NCBI RefSeq assembly: GCF_015624485.1
Contig: NZ_CP061378.1
Location: forward strand, 1,736,001-1,800,000
Origin: Bradyrhizobium genosp. L
Lineage (GTDB): Bacteria; Pseudomonadota; Alphaproteobacteria; Rhizobiales; Xanthobacteraceae
DNA: 64,000 nt
Reading direction: 5' to 3'
Numbering within the stretch: the stretch's first letter is position 1; the number at the start of each line of letters is the position of its first letter. Positions 53,319 through 62,171 of this stretch are shown one piece after another. A program made the translations under genes and the position numbers. A model generated the notes under the pieces. That model saw only the letters and a list, made by a program, of their open reading frames with translations. It did no database searches and was not told the DNA's origin.

Positions 53319-54542
53319 ATGACACGCCAACAGCGGCGCGATTCGAACGTTTCACGACGAACGCTCGTCCAGGGACTTGCGGTTGCTGCGGCAGCCACCG
53401 CCACAGGCGCCGGCAGCGCGCTGGCCCAGAATGCGCCGGCGCCGGTGAGCCCGCCGACGACGATCACCAGCCCGCCGCGCGACTTCAGTCCGCGCGGCGC
53501 GCCGACCACCTATTTCTGGGATCCCGACGTCATCGCGGTCGATCCGTCCTTCAACGATCTCGCCCAGCCGAACACCTCGATCACGCGTCTCTACACCGGC
53601 ACGTTGTGGGCGGAAGGACCGGCGTGGAGCGCGCAGGGCCGCTATCTGGTCTGGAGCGACATTCCGAACAACCGGCAGATGCGCTGGTCGGAGGATGACG
53701 GCCACGTCAGCGTGTTCCGGATGCCCTCGAACTACTCGAATGGCAATTCGTTCGACTTCCAGGGCCGTCAGCTGTCCTGCGAGCATCTCACTCGCCGCGT
53801 GACGCGCTATGAGAACGACGGCACCGCGACCGTGCTCGCCGACAGCTACAACGGCAAGAAGCTGAACTCGCCGAACGATGTCGCAGCCCATCCCGACGGC
53901 AGCTACTGGTTCACCGATCCGCCCTATGGCGGCCAGCTGTATGAGGGCGAGCCCGACGCGGGCGGCGGCCCGGGCAATCCGGCCGGCAAGCTCAATCCGC
54001 GGATCGGCCAGCCGGCAGGTTTCGTGCCGGCCAAGCGCGAACTGCCGACCAACTGCTATCGGATCGATCCGTCCGGCCGCGTCGACCTCGTGGTGAGCGA
54101 AGACCAGGTGCCGGATCCGAACGGCATCTGCTTCTCGCCCGACTACAAGAAGCTCTACGTGGTCTCGACCGGCAAGGGCCCGGGCGACAGCGGTCCGGGC
54201 GGCAAGGGCGACGTGTGGGTGTTCGATGTCGGTGCCGACAACAAGGTGTCGAACGGCAAGCGGTTCAGCGACTTCATGATCGACGGCGTGAAGTGCGGAC
54301 CGGATGGCATCCGCTGCGACGTCAACGGCAACGTCTGGTGCTCGAGCAATGCCGGCCGCGCGGTCGGTTACAATGGCGCGACGTGCTGGTCACCGGAAGG
54401 CAAGCTGCTCGGCCGCATGCGCCTGCCGGAGGTCTGCGGCAACATCACCTTCGGCGGCCCCAAGCGCAACCGCCTGTTCATGGCCTCAAGCCAGTCGCTC
54501 TACGCGGTCTATCTGGCGACGCAGGGCGCCGGGCCGGCCTGA
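53319..54542 (+). CDS. Tat-exported SMP-30/gluconolactonase-like protein
   Basis: This 407-residue precursor has a twin-arginine signal (VSRRTLVQGLAVAAAATATG with cleavage after ALAQ) and a six-bladed beta-propeller of the SMP-30 family. EGPAWSAQGRYLVWSDIPN has the Glu ligand, NSPNDVAAHPDGSYWFTDP holds the Asn/Asp metal-site residues, and DPNGICFSPDYKKLYV and KCGPDGIRCDVNGNVW follow. It should hydrolyse a sugar or other lactone in the periplasm, with a Ca-type metal. GGGAGG at 53308-53313 precedes the ATG. Confidence 0.87.
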   Translation: MTRQQRRDSNVSRRTLVQGLAVAAAATATGAGSALAQNAPAPVSPPTTITSPPRDFSPRGAPTTYFWDPDVIAVDPSFNDLAQPNTSITRLYTGTLWAEGPAWSAQGRYLVWSDIPNNRQMRWSEDDGHVSVFRMPSNYSNGNSFDFQGRQLSCEHLTRRVTRYENDGTATVLADSYNGKKLNSPNDVAAHPDGSYWFTDPPYGGQLYEGEPDAGGGPGNPAGKLNPRIGQPAGFVPAKRELPTNCYRIDPSGRVDLVVSEDQVPDPNGICFSPDYKKLYVVSTGKGPGDSGPGGKGDVWVFDVGADNKVSNGKRFSDFMIDGVKCGPDGIRCDVNGNVWCSSNAGRAVGYNGATCWSPEGKLLGRMRLPEVCGNITFGGPKRNRLFMASSQSLYAVYLATQGAGPA

Positions 54543-54550
54543 CCTTCTTT

Positions 54551-54672
54551 CACCTCTCCCCAGCGGGGAGAGGTCGATTTGCGCAGCAAATCGGGTGAGG
54601 GGGTGCTGCTCTTACGAGAGACCGTAACCCCTCACTCGGCGCTTCGCGCCGACCTCTCCCAAAGGAGAGGTG
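54551..54672. repeat. Palindromic intergenic repeat, family D
   Basis: CACCTCTCCC at the left (54551-54560) pairs with GGAGAGGTG near 54672. Inside are CCCCAGCGGGGAGAGG and the GATTTGCGCAGCAAATC hairpin, so the element is a set of nested stems. It lies in the 332-bp gap between the lactonase and fadE-like genes. The rest of the gap holds no obvious gene. Confidence 0.78.
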
Positions 54673-54874
54673 AACTTCCGCTGCCGCCCTAGCGCCATTC
54701 CCCGCTACCCGATTGTCGCACCTCATGTTTCGGAACTGAACGCGCGGCGTGCCGTTAACAAACGGCGCGTCCACCGCGTCAATTTCGCTTTATTTGCAAG
54801 GCGAAGTGTTCACCGGTGACCGGCACTTTCCGATAAGATCAGCCCGCATTCGCCGCCGATTCATGAGGACCACC

Positions 54875-57142
54875 ATGAGCTTCCGCCGCGACTATCTGAC
54901 GAAACCCATTTTCTCCTGGGCGCGTGGCGTGCTGCCGACGATGTCGGACACCGAGCGCGAGGCGCTGGAGGCCGGCGACGTCTGGTGGGATGCCGATCTC
55001 TTCACCGGCAATCCGGACTGGGCGAAATTCCTGGCCTACGCACCGGCCAAGCTGACCGACGAGGAGCACGCCTTCCTGCACGGTCCGGTCGACGAGCTCT
55101 GTACGATGCTCGACGAGTGGAAGATCAATTGGGAATGGCGCGATTTGCCGCCCGAAGTCTGGGACTTCGTCAAGCGCCACAAATTCTTCGGCATGATCAT
55201 CCCGAAGCAATTCGGCGGCCTCGGCTTCTCGCCCTATGCGCATTCCGAAGTGGTGCGCAAGATCTCCTCGCGTTCGCTGACCGCGGCCGTCACCGTGATG
55301 GTGCCGAACTCGCTCGGGCCGGGCGAGCTGTTGATGCGCTTCGGCACCAAGGAGCAGCAGGAGCGATGGCTGCCGCGGCTCGCCGACGGCCGCGATATCC
55401 CGTGCTTCGGCCTGACCAGCCCGGAGGCCGGCTCGGATGCCGCCTCGATGATCGACACCGGCATCATCTGCAAGGGCACGTTCGAGGGCCGCGAGGTGAT
55501 TGGCCTGAAGCTGAACTGGCACAAGCGCTACATCACGCTCGGCCCCGTCGCGACGCTGCTCGGGCTTGCGTTCAAGGCTTACGATCCCGATCATCTCGTC
55601 GGCAATCAAGACGAGCTCGGTATCACGGTGGCGCTGATCCCGACGCACTTGCCCGGCGTCTCGATCGGCCATCGCCATCTGCCGGCGATGCAGGTGTTCC
55701 AGAACGGCCCGAACTGGGGCAAGGACGTCTTCATCCCGCTCGACTACATCATCGGCGGCCAAGAGCGCCTCGGAAAGGGTTGGAAGATGCTGATGACGGC
55801 GCTCGCCGCGGGCCGCGGCATCTCGCTGCCGTCGCTCTCGGCGGCCGGTGCCGCCTATGCGGCGCGCACCACCGGCGCCTATGCCCGGATCCGCGAGCAG
55901 TTCGGCATCTCGATTTCCAAGTTCGAGGGCATCGAGGAGCCGCTGGCCCGCATCACGGGCACTGCCTATCTGCTCGACGCCGCGCGGCGGCTGACCTGCG
56001 CCGCGCTGAACGAGGGGCATCATCCCGCCGTCATCTCCGGGATCATGAAGCTGCACGCCACCGAGCGGATGCGGATCGCGATCGATGACGCCATGGACAT
56101 CCATGGCGGCAAGGCCGTAATCGACGGGCCGCAGAATTATCTCGGCGGTCTGTATCGTTCGGTGCCGGTCGGCATCACGGTCGAGGGCGCCAACATCCTG
56201 ACCCGCAACCTGATCGTGTTCGGGCAGGGCGCGATCCGTGCGCATCCGTATCTGCTTCAGGAGATGAACGCGCTCGGCGAGACCGATCGCGACAAGGGCC
56301 TCACCGCCTTCGACACCGCGTTCTGGAAGCATGTCGGCCACAGCTTTGCGACCATGTTCCGCGCCTGGGGCCGCAGCTGGAGCTTCGGCCTGTTCGCGCC
56401 GGCGCCGGATGCCGGCGATGCGACGCAATTCTATCGCCAGCTCTCGCGCTATTCGTCGGCATTTGCGCTGTGCGCCGACATGGCGCTGCTCACGCTCGGC
56501 GGCGCGCTGAAGCGCAAGGAGATGTTGTCCGCCCGCTTCGGCGACATCCTGTCCGAATTGTATCTGCTCTCTGCCGCGCTGAAGCGCTGGCAGGACGAGG
56601 GCCGGCAGGAGCAGGATCTGCCTGCGCTCGAATGGTGCATGGCGACTGGCTTCAGGACCATCCAGAACCGGTTTGCGGAAATCCTGGCCAATCTGCCCAA
56701 CCGCTTTGTCGCGATCATCCTGAAATTCCTGATCCAGCCGTTTGGGGCGCGCGTGGTCGGCCCGTCCGACCGCGTCGTGCATCAATGCGCGCAGCTCGTT
56801 CTGTCGCCTTCGGCGGCGCGCGACCGCCTGACATCAGATCTCGCCTTTGTCGAGGACGACGGCGGTATCGCGCGGCTGGAGAAGGCCTTCCGCCTCGTCA
56901 CCGAGGCCGAGGACGCCGCCAAGCAGATGCGCGCGGCGCGCATTCACGACTGGAAAGAGGCAGTCAAGAAGGGCGTCATCACCGAGAGCGACGGGGAAAA
57001 GCTCGCCGCCGCGCATGAAGCCGTCACAAAAGTCATCGAGGTCGATGATTTTGCGCCGGAGGCGCTGTCCCCGATTTACAAGAAATCCGCCGACGTGCAT
57101 CAGTTCTTCCAGGAGCTTGGTGAGCAGAGGGCGGCGGGCTGA
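54875..57142 (+). CDS. fadE: Acyl-CoA dehydrogenase, FadE-type with DUF1974 C-terminus
   Basis: This 755-residue acyl-CoA dehydrogenase, of FadE length (E. coli FadE is about 814), contains FFGMIIPKQFGGLGFSPYAH, CFGLTSPEAGSDAASM (FAD-site segment), LNWHKRYITLGPVATLLGLA, DAMDIHGGKAVIDGPQNYLG and a long C-terminal DUF1974-type region. It oxidises long-chain acyl-CoA to trans-2-enoyl-CoA. The ATG at 54875 follows GAGG at 54865. Its stop overlaps the thiolase start by one base, the first of three tight overlaps in this beta-oxidation operon. Confidence 0.88.
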   Translation: MSFRRDYLTKPIFSWARGVLPTMSDTEREALEAGDVWWDADLFTGNPDWAKFLAYAPAKLTDEEHAFLHGPVDELCTMLDEWKINWEWRDLPPEVWDFVKRHKFFGMIIPKQFGGLGFSPYAHSEVVRKISSRSLTAAVTVMVPNSLGPGELLMRFGTKEQQERWLPRLADGRDIPCFGLTSPEAGSDAASMIDTGIICKGTFEGREVIGLKLNWHKRYITLGPVATLLGLAFKAYDPDHLVGNQDELGITVALIPTHLPGVSIGHRHLPAMQVFQNGPNWGKDVFIPLDYIIGGQERLGKGWKMLMTALAAGRGISLPSLSAAGAAYAARTTGAYARIREQFGISISKFEGIEEPLARITGTAYLLDAARRLTCAALNEGHHPAVISGIMKLHATERMRIAIDDAMDIHGGKAVIDGPQNYLGGLYRSVPVGITVEGANILTRNLIVFGQGAIRAHPYLLQEMNALGETDRDKGLTAFDTAFWKHVGHSFATMFRAWGRSWSFGLFAPAPDAGDATQFYRQLSRYSSAFALCADMALLTLGGALKRKEMLSARFGDILSELYLLSAALKRWQDEGRQEQDLPALEWCMATGFRTIQNRFAEILANLPNRFVAIILKFLIQPFGARVVGPSDRVVHQCAQLVLSPSAARDRLTSDLAFVEDDGGIARLEKAFRLVTEAEDAAKQMRAARIHDWKEAVKKGVITESDGEKLAAAHEAVTKVIEVDDFAPEALSPIYKKSADVHQFFQELGEQRAAG

Positions 57143-58425
57143 TGACGCGACCAGTCTTTATCGTCGACGGCAGCCGGACGCCGTTCCTGAAGGCGCGCTC
57201 CGGTCCCGGCCCGTTCACGCCGGTCGATCTTGCTGTGCAATGCGGCCGGCCGCTGCTGGCGCGCCAGCCGTTCGCGCCCACCGCCTTCGACCAGGTGATC
57301 CTCGGCTGCGTCAACGTGATCGCCGACGAGATGAACCCGGCGCGGGTCGCGGCCCTTCGGCTCGGCATGGGCGAGCAGATGGTCGCGTTCACGGTGCAGA
57401 TCAATTGCGGCTCCGGCATGCAGTCGATCGATACCGGCTACCGCTACATCCGCGAGGGAAACTCGGAGCTGATCCTTGCCGGCGGCGCCGAGGCCTTGAG
57501 CCACGCGCCGTTGGTCTGGCCCAATTCCGGCGTGCGCTGGTTTGCCGGCCTTGCCGGCGCCAAGGGCATCGGTGCCAAGATCGCTGCGGCGCTTAAGATC
57601 AAGCCGAGCTATCTCAAGCCGATCATCGGGCTCGAGCGTGGGCTGACCGATCCGATCACCGAGCTCAACATGGGGCAGACCGCCGAAAAGGTCGGCCATC
57701 TCTTCGGCATCACCCGCGCGCAATCCGATGCCTACGCCGCCGAAAGCCACCAGCGCCTCGCGCGTGCCCAGAAGGAAGGTTACCTCAAAGGCGAGGTCGA
57801 GACCTCATTCGTGCGTGACGGAAAATTCTACGACCATGATGACGGCGTCCGCCCGGACTCGTCACCGGAGACCTTGGCAAAATTGAAGCCGGTGTTCGAA
57901 CGCCCGTGGGGCCAGGTCACCGCCGGCAATTCCTCGCAGATCACCGACGGCGCCTCCTGGGTGATCCTCGCGTCCGAAAATGCCGTGGCGAAACACGGGC
58001 TGACGCCGAAGGCCGTCATCCTCGACAGCCAATGGTCGGCGCTCGATCCCTCGATCATGGGACTCGGCCCGGTGCTGTCGGCGAGTGCGCTTTTGAAGCG
58101 CAACGGCATGACCTTGCAGGACGTCGAGACCTGGGAATTGAACGAGGCCTTCGCCACCCAGGTGCTCGGTTGCCTCGCCGCCTGGAACGATGAAAAATTC
58201 TGTCGCGAGATTCTCGGGCTCGACGGCGCGGCCGGTGAAATCGACCGCGCAAAGCTCAACGTCGATGGTGGCGCGATCAGCCTCGGCCATCCGGTAGGCT
58301 GCAGCGGCAACCGCATCGTGCTGCATCTGGTCAATGCGATGAAGCGGCTCGGCACCAGGCGCGGCGTCGCCACCGAATGCATCGGTGGCGGCCAGGGCGG
58401 CGCGATGTTGATTGAGACGGTGTGA
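57142..58425 (+). CDS. fadI: Acetyl-CoA acyltransferase (thiolase)
   Basis: This 427-residue thiolase has catalytic Cys89 in QINCGSGMQSID, His383 in LGHPVGCSGNR and Cys413 in TECIGGGQGG. It cleaves 3-oxoacyl-CoA with CoA. The ATG overlaps the fadE stop (TGATG), and its end overlaps an in-frame GTG of the next gene. The combination with a fadJ-like protein suggests a FadI-type thiolase, although length and motifs would also fit FadA. Confidence 0.85.
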   Translation: MTRPVFIVDGSRTPFLKARSGPGPFTPVDLAVQCGRPLLARQPFAPTAFDQVILGCVNVIADEMNPARVAALRLGMGEQMVAFTVQINCGSGMQSIDTGYRYIREGNSELILAGGAEALSHAPLVWPNSGVRWFAGLAGAKGIGAKIAAALKIKPSYLKPIIGLERGLTDPITELNMGQTAEKVGHLFGITRAQSDAYAAESHQRLARAQKEGYLKGEVETSFVRDGKFYDHDDGVRPDSSPETLAKLKPVFERPWGQVTAGNSSQITDGASWVILASENAVAKHGLTPKAVILDSQWSALDPSIMGLGPVLSASALLKRNGMTLQDVETWELNEAFATQVLGCLAAWNDEKFCREILGLDGAAGEIDRAKLNVDGGAISLGHPVGCSGNRIVLHLVNAMKRLGTRRGVATECIGGGQGGAMLIETV

Positions 58426-58427
58426 TC

Positions 58428-60524
58428 ATGGATTCACGGATCATGGACGTTCTCGCCGACCGCGTGCTGGAGCTCGGGCCCAGGCCGGTTGCGGAAAACC
58501 CCTACAAGAATTTCAAGCTGACGCGTGACGACGACGGCATCGCCTGGCTGCTGTTCGATCGCGCCGGTGCCAGCGCCAACACGCTGTCCGCCGACCTGCT
58601 CGAAGAGCTCGATACGATCGTCGCCGCGCTGGAAAGCCAGCGGCCGGCAGGCCTCGTGATCCGCTCGGCCAAGACAAGCGGCTTCATCGCCGGCGCCGAC
58701 GTCAACGAATTCCGCGGCGCCAGCGATCCCAGCACGGTCGAGACCGCGATCGGCCGCGCCCATGCGGTGATCGACCGGCTCGAGGCGCTGCGGGTGCCGT
58801 CGCTCGCGGTGATCCACGGCTTCTGTCTCGGCGGCGGGCTCGAGGTCGCGCTGGCCTGCCAGATGCGGATCGCGATCGACGATGCGCGGTTCGGCTTCCC
58901 CGAGGTGATGCTCGGCCTGCATCCCGGTCTCGGCGGCACGGTGCGTTTCACCGAGCTGGTCAACCCGATGCAGGCGATGACCCTGATGCTGACCGGCAAG
59001 ACCATCGACGCGCGCCGCGCCAAATCGCTCGGCCTGGTCGACGCCGTCACCCAGGAGCGCCACGTCCGCAATGCGGTGAAGGACGCGGTGTTCGGCCGCC
59101 TCAAGCGCGCCCGCCCGGGTCCGCTCAACAAGCTGCTCAATTTCACGCCGGTCCGCGGCTTCCTCGCATCCCGCATGCGCAGCGAAGCCGGGAAGGCCGC
59201 GCCGCACGCGCATTATCCCGCGCCTTACGCGCTGATCGATCTCTGGGAGAAGCATGCCGGGGACCGCGCGGCGATGCTGAACGCGGAGAAGGCCTCGTTC
59301 GCCAGGCTGATGGTCACGCCGACCGCGCAAAACCTGATCCGCGTCTTCTTCCTGCGCGAGCAGATGAAGAAGGTGGCGGGAAGCGGCAACAAGGTACGGC
59401 ACGTCCATGTCATCGGCGCCGGCGCGATGGGCGGCGATATCGCGGCCTGGTGCGCCAACCAGGACATGCGCGTCACCCTGGCCGACATGAAGGCCGAGCC
59501 GATCGCCGGCGCGATGAAGCGTGCGTCGGACCTGTTCGGCAAGATCATGCGCAAGAAGATCGACCAGCGCGATGCGCTCGATCGGCTGGTGCCTGACATG
59601 GAGGGTGAGGGCGTCCGCAACGCCGATCTGATCATCGAGGCGGTGCCGGAGAAGCTCGAGCTGAAGCAGAAGGTCTATGCCGGCCTCGAGCCGAAGATGA
59701 AGCCGGGCGCGATCCTCGCCACCAACACGTCGAGCATTCCGCTGCAGGATCTGCGCACCACGCTGCAACGGCCGGAGCGGCTGCTCGGCCTGCACTTCTT
59801 CAACCCGGTGTCGAGGCTGCAACTGGTCGAGGTCGTCAACCATGACGGCACCGACGCCGGCATGCTGAAGGAGGCGCTCGCCTTCGTCGGCGCCATCGAC
59901 CGTTTGCCGCTACCGGTGAAGAGCTCGCCGGGCTTCCTCGTCAATCGCGCGCTGACGCCCTACATGCTGGAGGCGATGGTGATGCTGGACGAGAAGACCG
60001 ACCAGCGCCTGATCGACGCCGCCGCCGTCGAGTTCGGCATGCCGATGGGCCCGATCGAGCTCGCCGACCAGGTCGGCCTCGATATCTGCCTCGATGTCGG
60101 CGACATGCTGCGCTCGAAGTTCGGCGACATGCTGCCGCCGACACCTGCTTGGCTGCGCGAAAAGGTCGCCAAAGGCGAGCTCGGCCGCAAGACCGGCAAG
60201 GGCTTTTACACCTGGAAGGACGGCAAGGCGGAGAAATCGCCGCTGCCGGAGACCGGCCCCAAGGTGAACGACCAGATGATCGACCGCCTGGTGCTGCCGA
60301 TCTCGAATGTCTGCGTCGCCGCCTTGCGCGAGGGCATCGTCGACGATCCCGATATGGTCGACGGCGCGATGATCTTCGGCACCGGCTACGCCCCGTTCCG
60401 TGGCGGCCCGCTCAATTATGCGCGCAGCCGCGGCGTCGACAATGTGGTGTCGACCTTGCGCGCGCTGATGCATAAATTCGGCGGACGATTTGCACCGGAT
60501 ACCGGCTGGGAGACTTTTAAGTGA
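58428..60524 (+). CDS. fadJ: Bifunctional enoyl-CoA hydratase/3-hydroxyacyl-CoA dehydrogenase
   Basis: This 698-residue multifunctional protein has an N-terminal crotonase domain: FIAGADVNEFRG, GFCLGGGLEVALACQMRIA and FPEVMLGLHPGLGG with the catalytic Glu pair. The dehydrogenase domain begins near residue 327 with VIGAGAMGGDIAAWCANQD and contains LGLHFFNPVSRLQLVEV with the catalytic His. The C-terminal domain ends with a second HAD half. The ATG at 58428 is preceded by GAGACGG; a GTG at 58422 overlaps the thiolase stop. It performs the middle two steps of beta-oxidation. Confidence 0.9.
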   Translation: MDSRIMDVLADRVLELGPRPVAENPYKNFKLTRDDDGIAWLLFDRAGASANTLSADLLEELDTIVAALESQRPAGLVIRSAKTSGFIAGADVNEFRGASDPSTVETAIGRAHAVIDRLEALRVPSLAVIHGFCLGGGLEVALACQMRIAIDDARFGFPEVMLGLHPGLGGTVRFTELVNPMQAMTLMLTGKTIDARRAKSLGLVDAVTQERHVRNAVKDAVFGRLKRARPGPLNKLLNFTPVRGFLASRMRSEAGKAAPHAHYPAPYALIDLWEKHAGDRAAMLNAEKASFARLMVTPTAQNLIRVFFLREQMKKVAGSGNKVRHVHVIGAGAMGGDIAAWCANQDMRVTLADMKAEPIAGAMKRASDLFGKIMRKKIDQRDALDRLVPDMEGEGVRNADLIIEAVPEKLELKQKVYAGLEPKMKPGAILATNTSSIPLQDLRTTLQRPERLLGLHFFNPVSRLQLVEVVNHDGTDAGMLKEALAFVGAIDRLPLPVKSSPGFLVNRALTPYMLEAMVMLDEKTDQRLIDAAAVEFGMPMGPIELADQVGLDICLDVGDMLRSKFGDMLPPTPAWLREKVAKGELGRKTGKGFYTWKDGKAEKSPLPETGPKVNDQMIDRLVLPISNVCVAALREGIVDDPDMVDGAMIFGTGYAPFRGGPLNYARSRGVDNVVSTLRALMHKFGGRFAPDTGWETFK

Positions 60525-60580
60525 CCGATCCGCAAGTGACCGATCAGCAAGCGACCGACACACAAGCGACCGGCGCGCAT
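60521..60580 (+). repeat. Four imperfect 15-bp tandem repeats at the thioesterase start
   Basis: Units at 60521-60535, 60536-60550, 60551-60565 and 60566-60580 follow the pattern G(T/C)GACCGAtnnGCAA. The first two differ at only two positions. Since 15 is a multiple of three, unit gain or loss would keep the reading frame and change only the N-terminal extension. Confidence 0.8.
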
Positions 60581-60997
60581 GCCCACGCGCCGCTCTCCAC
60601 CGATACCGAACCGAAGGGCGATCTCTGCATCCGCACCCTGGCGATGCCGGCTGACACCAACGCCAATGGCGACATCTTCGGCGGCTGGCTGCTCAGCCAG
60701 ATGGATGTCGGCGGCGGCGTGTTCGCTTCCAAGCTCGCGAAGTCGCGCACCGTCACGGTTGCGATCGAGGCGATGAACTTCCGCAAGGCCGTCTATGTCG
60801 GCGATCTCGTCTCGGTCCACGCCAACCTGGTGCGCATGGGCCGCACCTCGATGACGGTGCATCTCGAAGCCTGGGTGCTGCGTCGTCGCGCCCAGCAGGC
60901 GATCCTGGTCACCGACGGTAATTTCACCTATGTCTCGATCGACGACCACGGCCAGCCGCAGCCGATCCAGCGCGACGGTGTGACGATCGCGACATGA
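60521..60997 (+). CDS. Acyl-CoA thioesterase (hotdog fold, YciA-like)
   Basis: This 158-residue protein contains the YciA-type active-site segment NANGDIFGGWLLSQMDVGGG with the catalytic Asp, then EAMNFRKAVYVGDLVSVHA. Its first 20 residues come from a 15-base tandem repeat (TDPQV, TDQQA, TDTQA, TGAHA). The GTG start at 60521 overlaps the fadJ stop by four bases; a GTG at 60536, in the second repeat unit, is an alternative. It hydrolyses acyl-CoA, probably to relieve CoA sequestration during fatty-acid oxidation. Confidence 0.85.
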   Translation: MTDPQVTDQQATDTQATGAHAHAPLSTDTEPKGDLCIRTLAMPADTNANGDIFGGWLLSQMDVGGGVFASKLAKSRTVTVAIEAMNFRKAVYVGDLVSVHANLVRMGRTSMTVHLEAWVLRRRAQQAILVTDGNFTYVSIDDHGQPQPIQRDGVTIAT

Positions 60998-61006
60998 CGT
61001 ATTTCT

Positions 61007-61037
61007 CGTCATCACCGGGACAAGCCCGGTGATGACG
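61007..61037. terminator. Hairpin after the beta-oxidation operon
   Basis: CGTCATCACCGGG (61007-61019) and CCCGGTGATGACG (61025-61037) pair perfectly over 13 bases around a five-base loop, ten bases after the thioesterase stop. It is followed by GCGTTCTTT, a weak T-run. It resembles dispersed palindromes of this genome but is well placed to end the operon. Confidence 0.65.
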
Positions 61038-61116
61038 GCGTTCTTTGCCGCATGCGATCCGAGGAACAAACAGCCTGCGATCCTGTTGTCGGCCCGGAAT
61101 TAAACCGAGGCCGACA

Positions 61117-61311
61117 ATGTCTGACAGTTACGTGATCGAAGTGAGTTCGCAGACCGCGGGTATCGTGGTCCGCGATATCAGAGGTTATCAATTCTTTGCT
61201 GCGTCGCACCGTTTTGCCCGCCTTGAAGGACAGATTTTTCGCAACGCCCGTGAGGCCGAACGCGCCGCACGCCGGCTGCTCACCGGTGACACCCTGCAGA
61301 TGGCGTCGTAG
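61117..61311 (+). CDS. Small protein of unknown function
   Basis: This 64-residue protein begins MSDSYVIEVSSQTAGIVVRD and ends with an Arg/Ala-rich helix (NAREAERAARRLLTGDTLQ). There is no signal or membrane segment. The ATG follows GAGG at 61107-61110. Length and codon use are consistent with a real gene; the family is not recognised. It lies between the beta-oxidation operon and a HAD phosphatase gene in the same direction. Confidence 0.65.
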   Translation: MSDSYVIEVSSQTAGIVVRDIRGYQFFAASHRFARLEGQIFRNAREAERAARRLLTGDTLQMAS

Positions 61312-61395
61312 CCTGCGGAAGGAGGTGGTCCGCCATTTGCGGACGCCCCGATAGGTCTGTATTGATGCATCCGGGTTCAGGGAAACATTGCTCGG

Positions 61396-62070
61396 ATGCT
61401 GCAAGGACAAGGCAAGGCGTTGCTGTTCGACATTGACGGCACGCTGGCTGACACGGATCCCATTCATCTCGCCGCGTTCAACCGGGTGCTCGGTCCTCAC
61501 GGACATGCGTTCGACCACGCCCGCTTTGGCAGGGAATTGCAAGGCTTCTCCAACGCCTCGATCGGCGAGCGCTTTCTGGCCCACGAGCCGCTGGCGCGCC
61601 GCGCCCTCATCCTCGGTGAGAAAGAGCGGTTCTTCCGCGAATTGGTCAGCGGCCAGATCAAGCCGGTGCCGGGATTGCTGGCGCTGCTGGACCGAGCCGA
61701 CCGGGCCGGTGTGCCGATGGTCGCGGTGACCAACGCGCCGCGCCCGAATGCCGAGCTGCTGCTCTCGGGCCTTGGCATTGCTCATCGCTTCAAGGCGGTC
61801 GTGATCGGCGACGAGCTCGCGCATGGCAAGCCGCATCCATTGCCCTATCTGGAGGGATTGCGCGTTGCCGGTGCCTCCGCGGCCAACGCGGTGGCATTCG
61901 AGGATTCGCGTTCCGGCGTTCAGTCCGCCACCGCCGCGGGCATCGCGACGGTCGGAATGCGGACCGGCCTAAGCCACGACGATCTCGTCGCAGCTGGCGC
62001 CATCGCCAGCGCCCGGGCGTTCGACGATCCCGAACTGATCGGGCTGGTCGCATCGATCATGGCGTGGTGA
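61396..62070 (+). CDS. HAD-superfamily phosphatase (beta-phosphoglucomutase/phosphoglycolate phosphatase-like)
   Basis: This 224-residue HAD hydrolase has motif I LLFDIDGTLADTDPIH with the nucleophile Asp, motif II in MVAVTNAPRPN, the motif III lysine in ELAHGKPHPLPYL and motif IV in AFEDSRSGVQSA. The helical cap between motifs I and II is of the C1 beta-PGM type. The substrate is a small sugar or glycol phosphate. It precedes glpR by 101 bp in the same direction, so a role near glycerol 3-phosphate metabolism is possible but unproven. Confidence 0.82.
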   Translation: MLQGQGKALLFDIDGTLADTDPIHLAAFNRVLGPHGHAFDHARFGRELQGFSNASIGERFLAHEPLARRALILGEKERFFRELVSGQIKPVPGLLALLDRADRAGVPMVAVTNAPRPNAELLLSGLGIAHRFKAVVIGDELAHGKPHPLPYLEGLRVAGASAANAVAFEDSRSGVQSATAAGIATVGMRTGLSHDDLVAAGAIASARAFDDPELIGLVASIMAW

Positions 62071-62171
62071 GCGCGCGAGGTTGCTGCGGCGCGGTGCCGT
62101 GCCGCGAAGCACGTTGACCTCATTCCCGAACGGTCGCACCATGGGGGAATCGCCGCTTCCAGGGGGCCGCT

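Noticed and set aside
54839..56785. A 648-codon minus-strand frame across fadE.
   Set aside because: FadE signatures on the plus strand account for the region; the antisense product is Arg/His-rich without motifs.
61060..61090. GGAACA upstream of the small gene at 61117 considered as an EcfG promoter.
   Set aside because: No CGTT occurs at the required distance.
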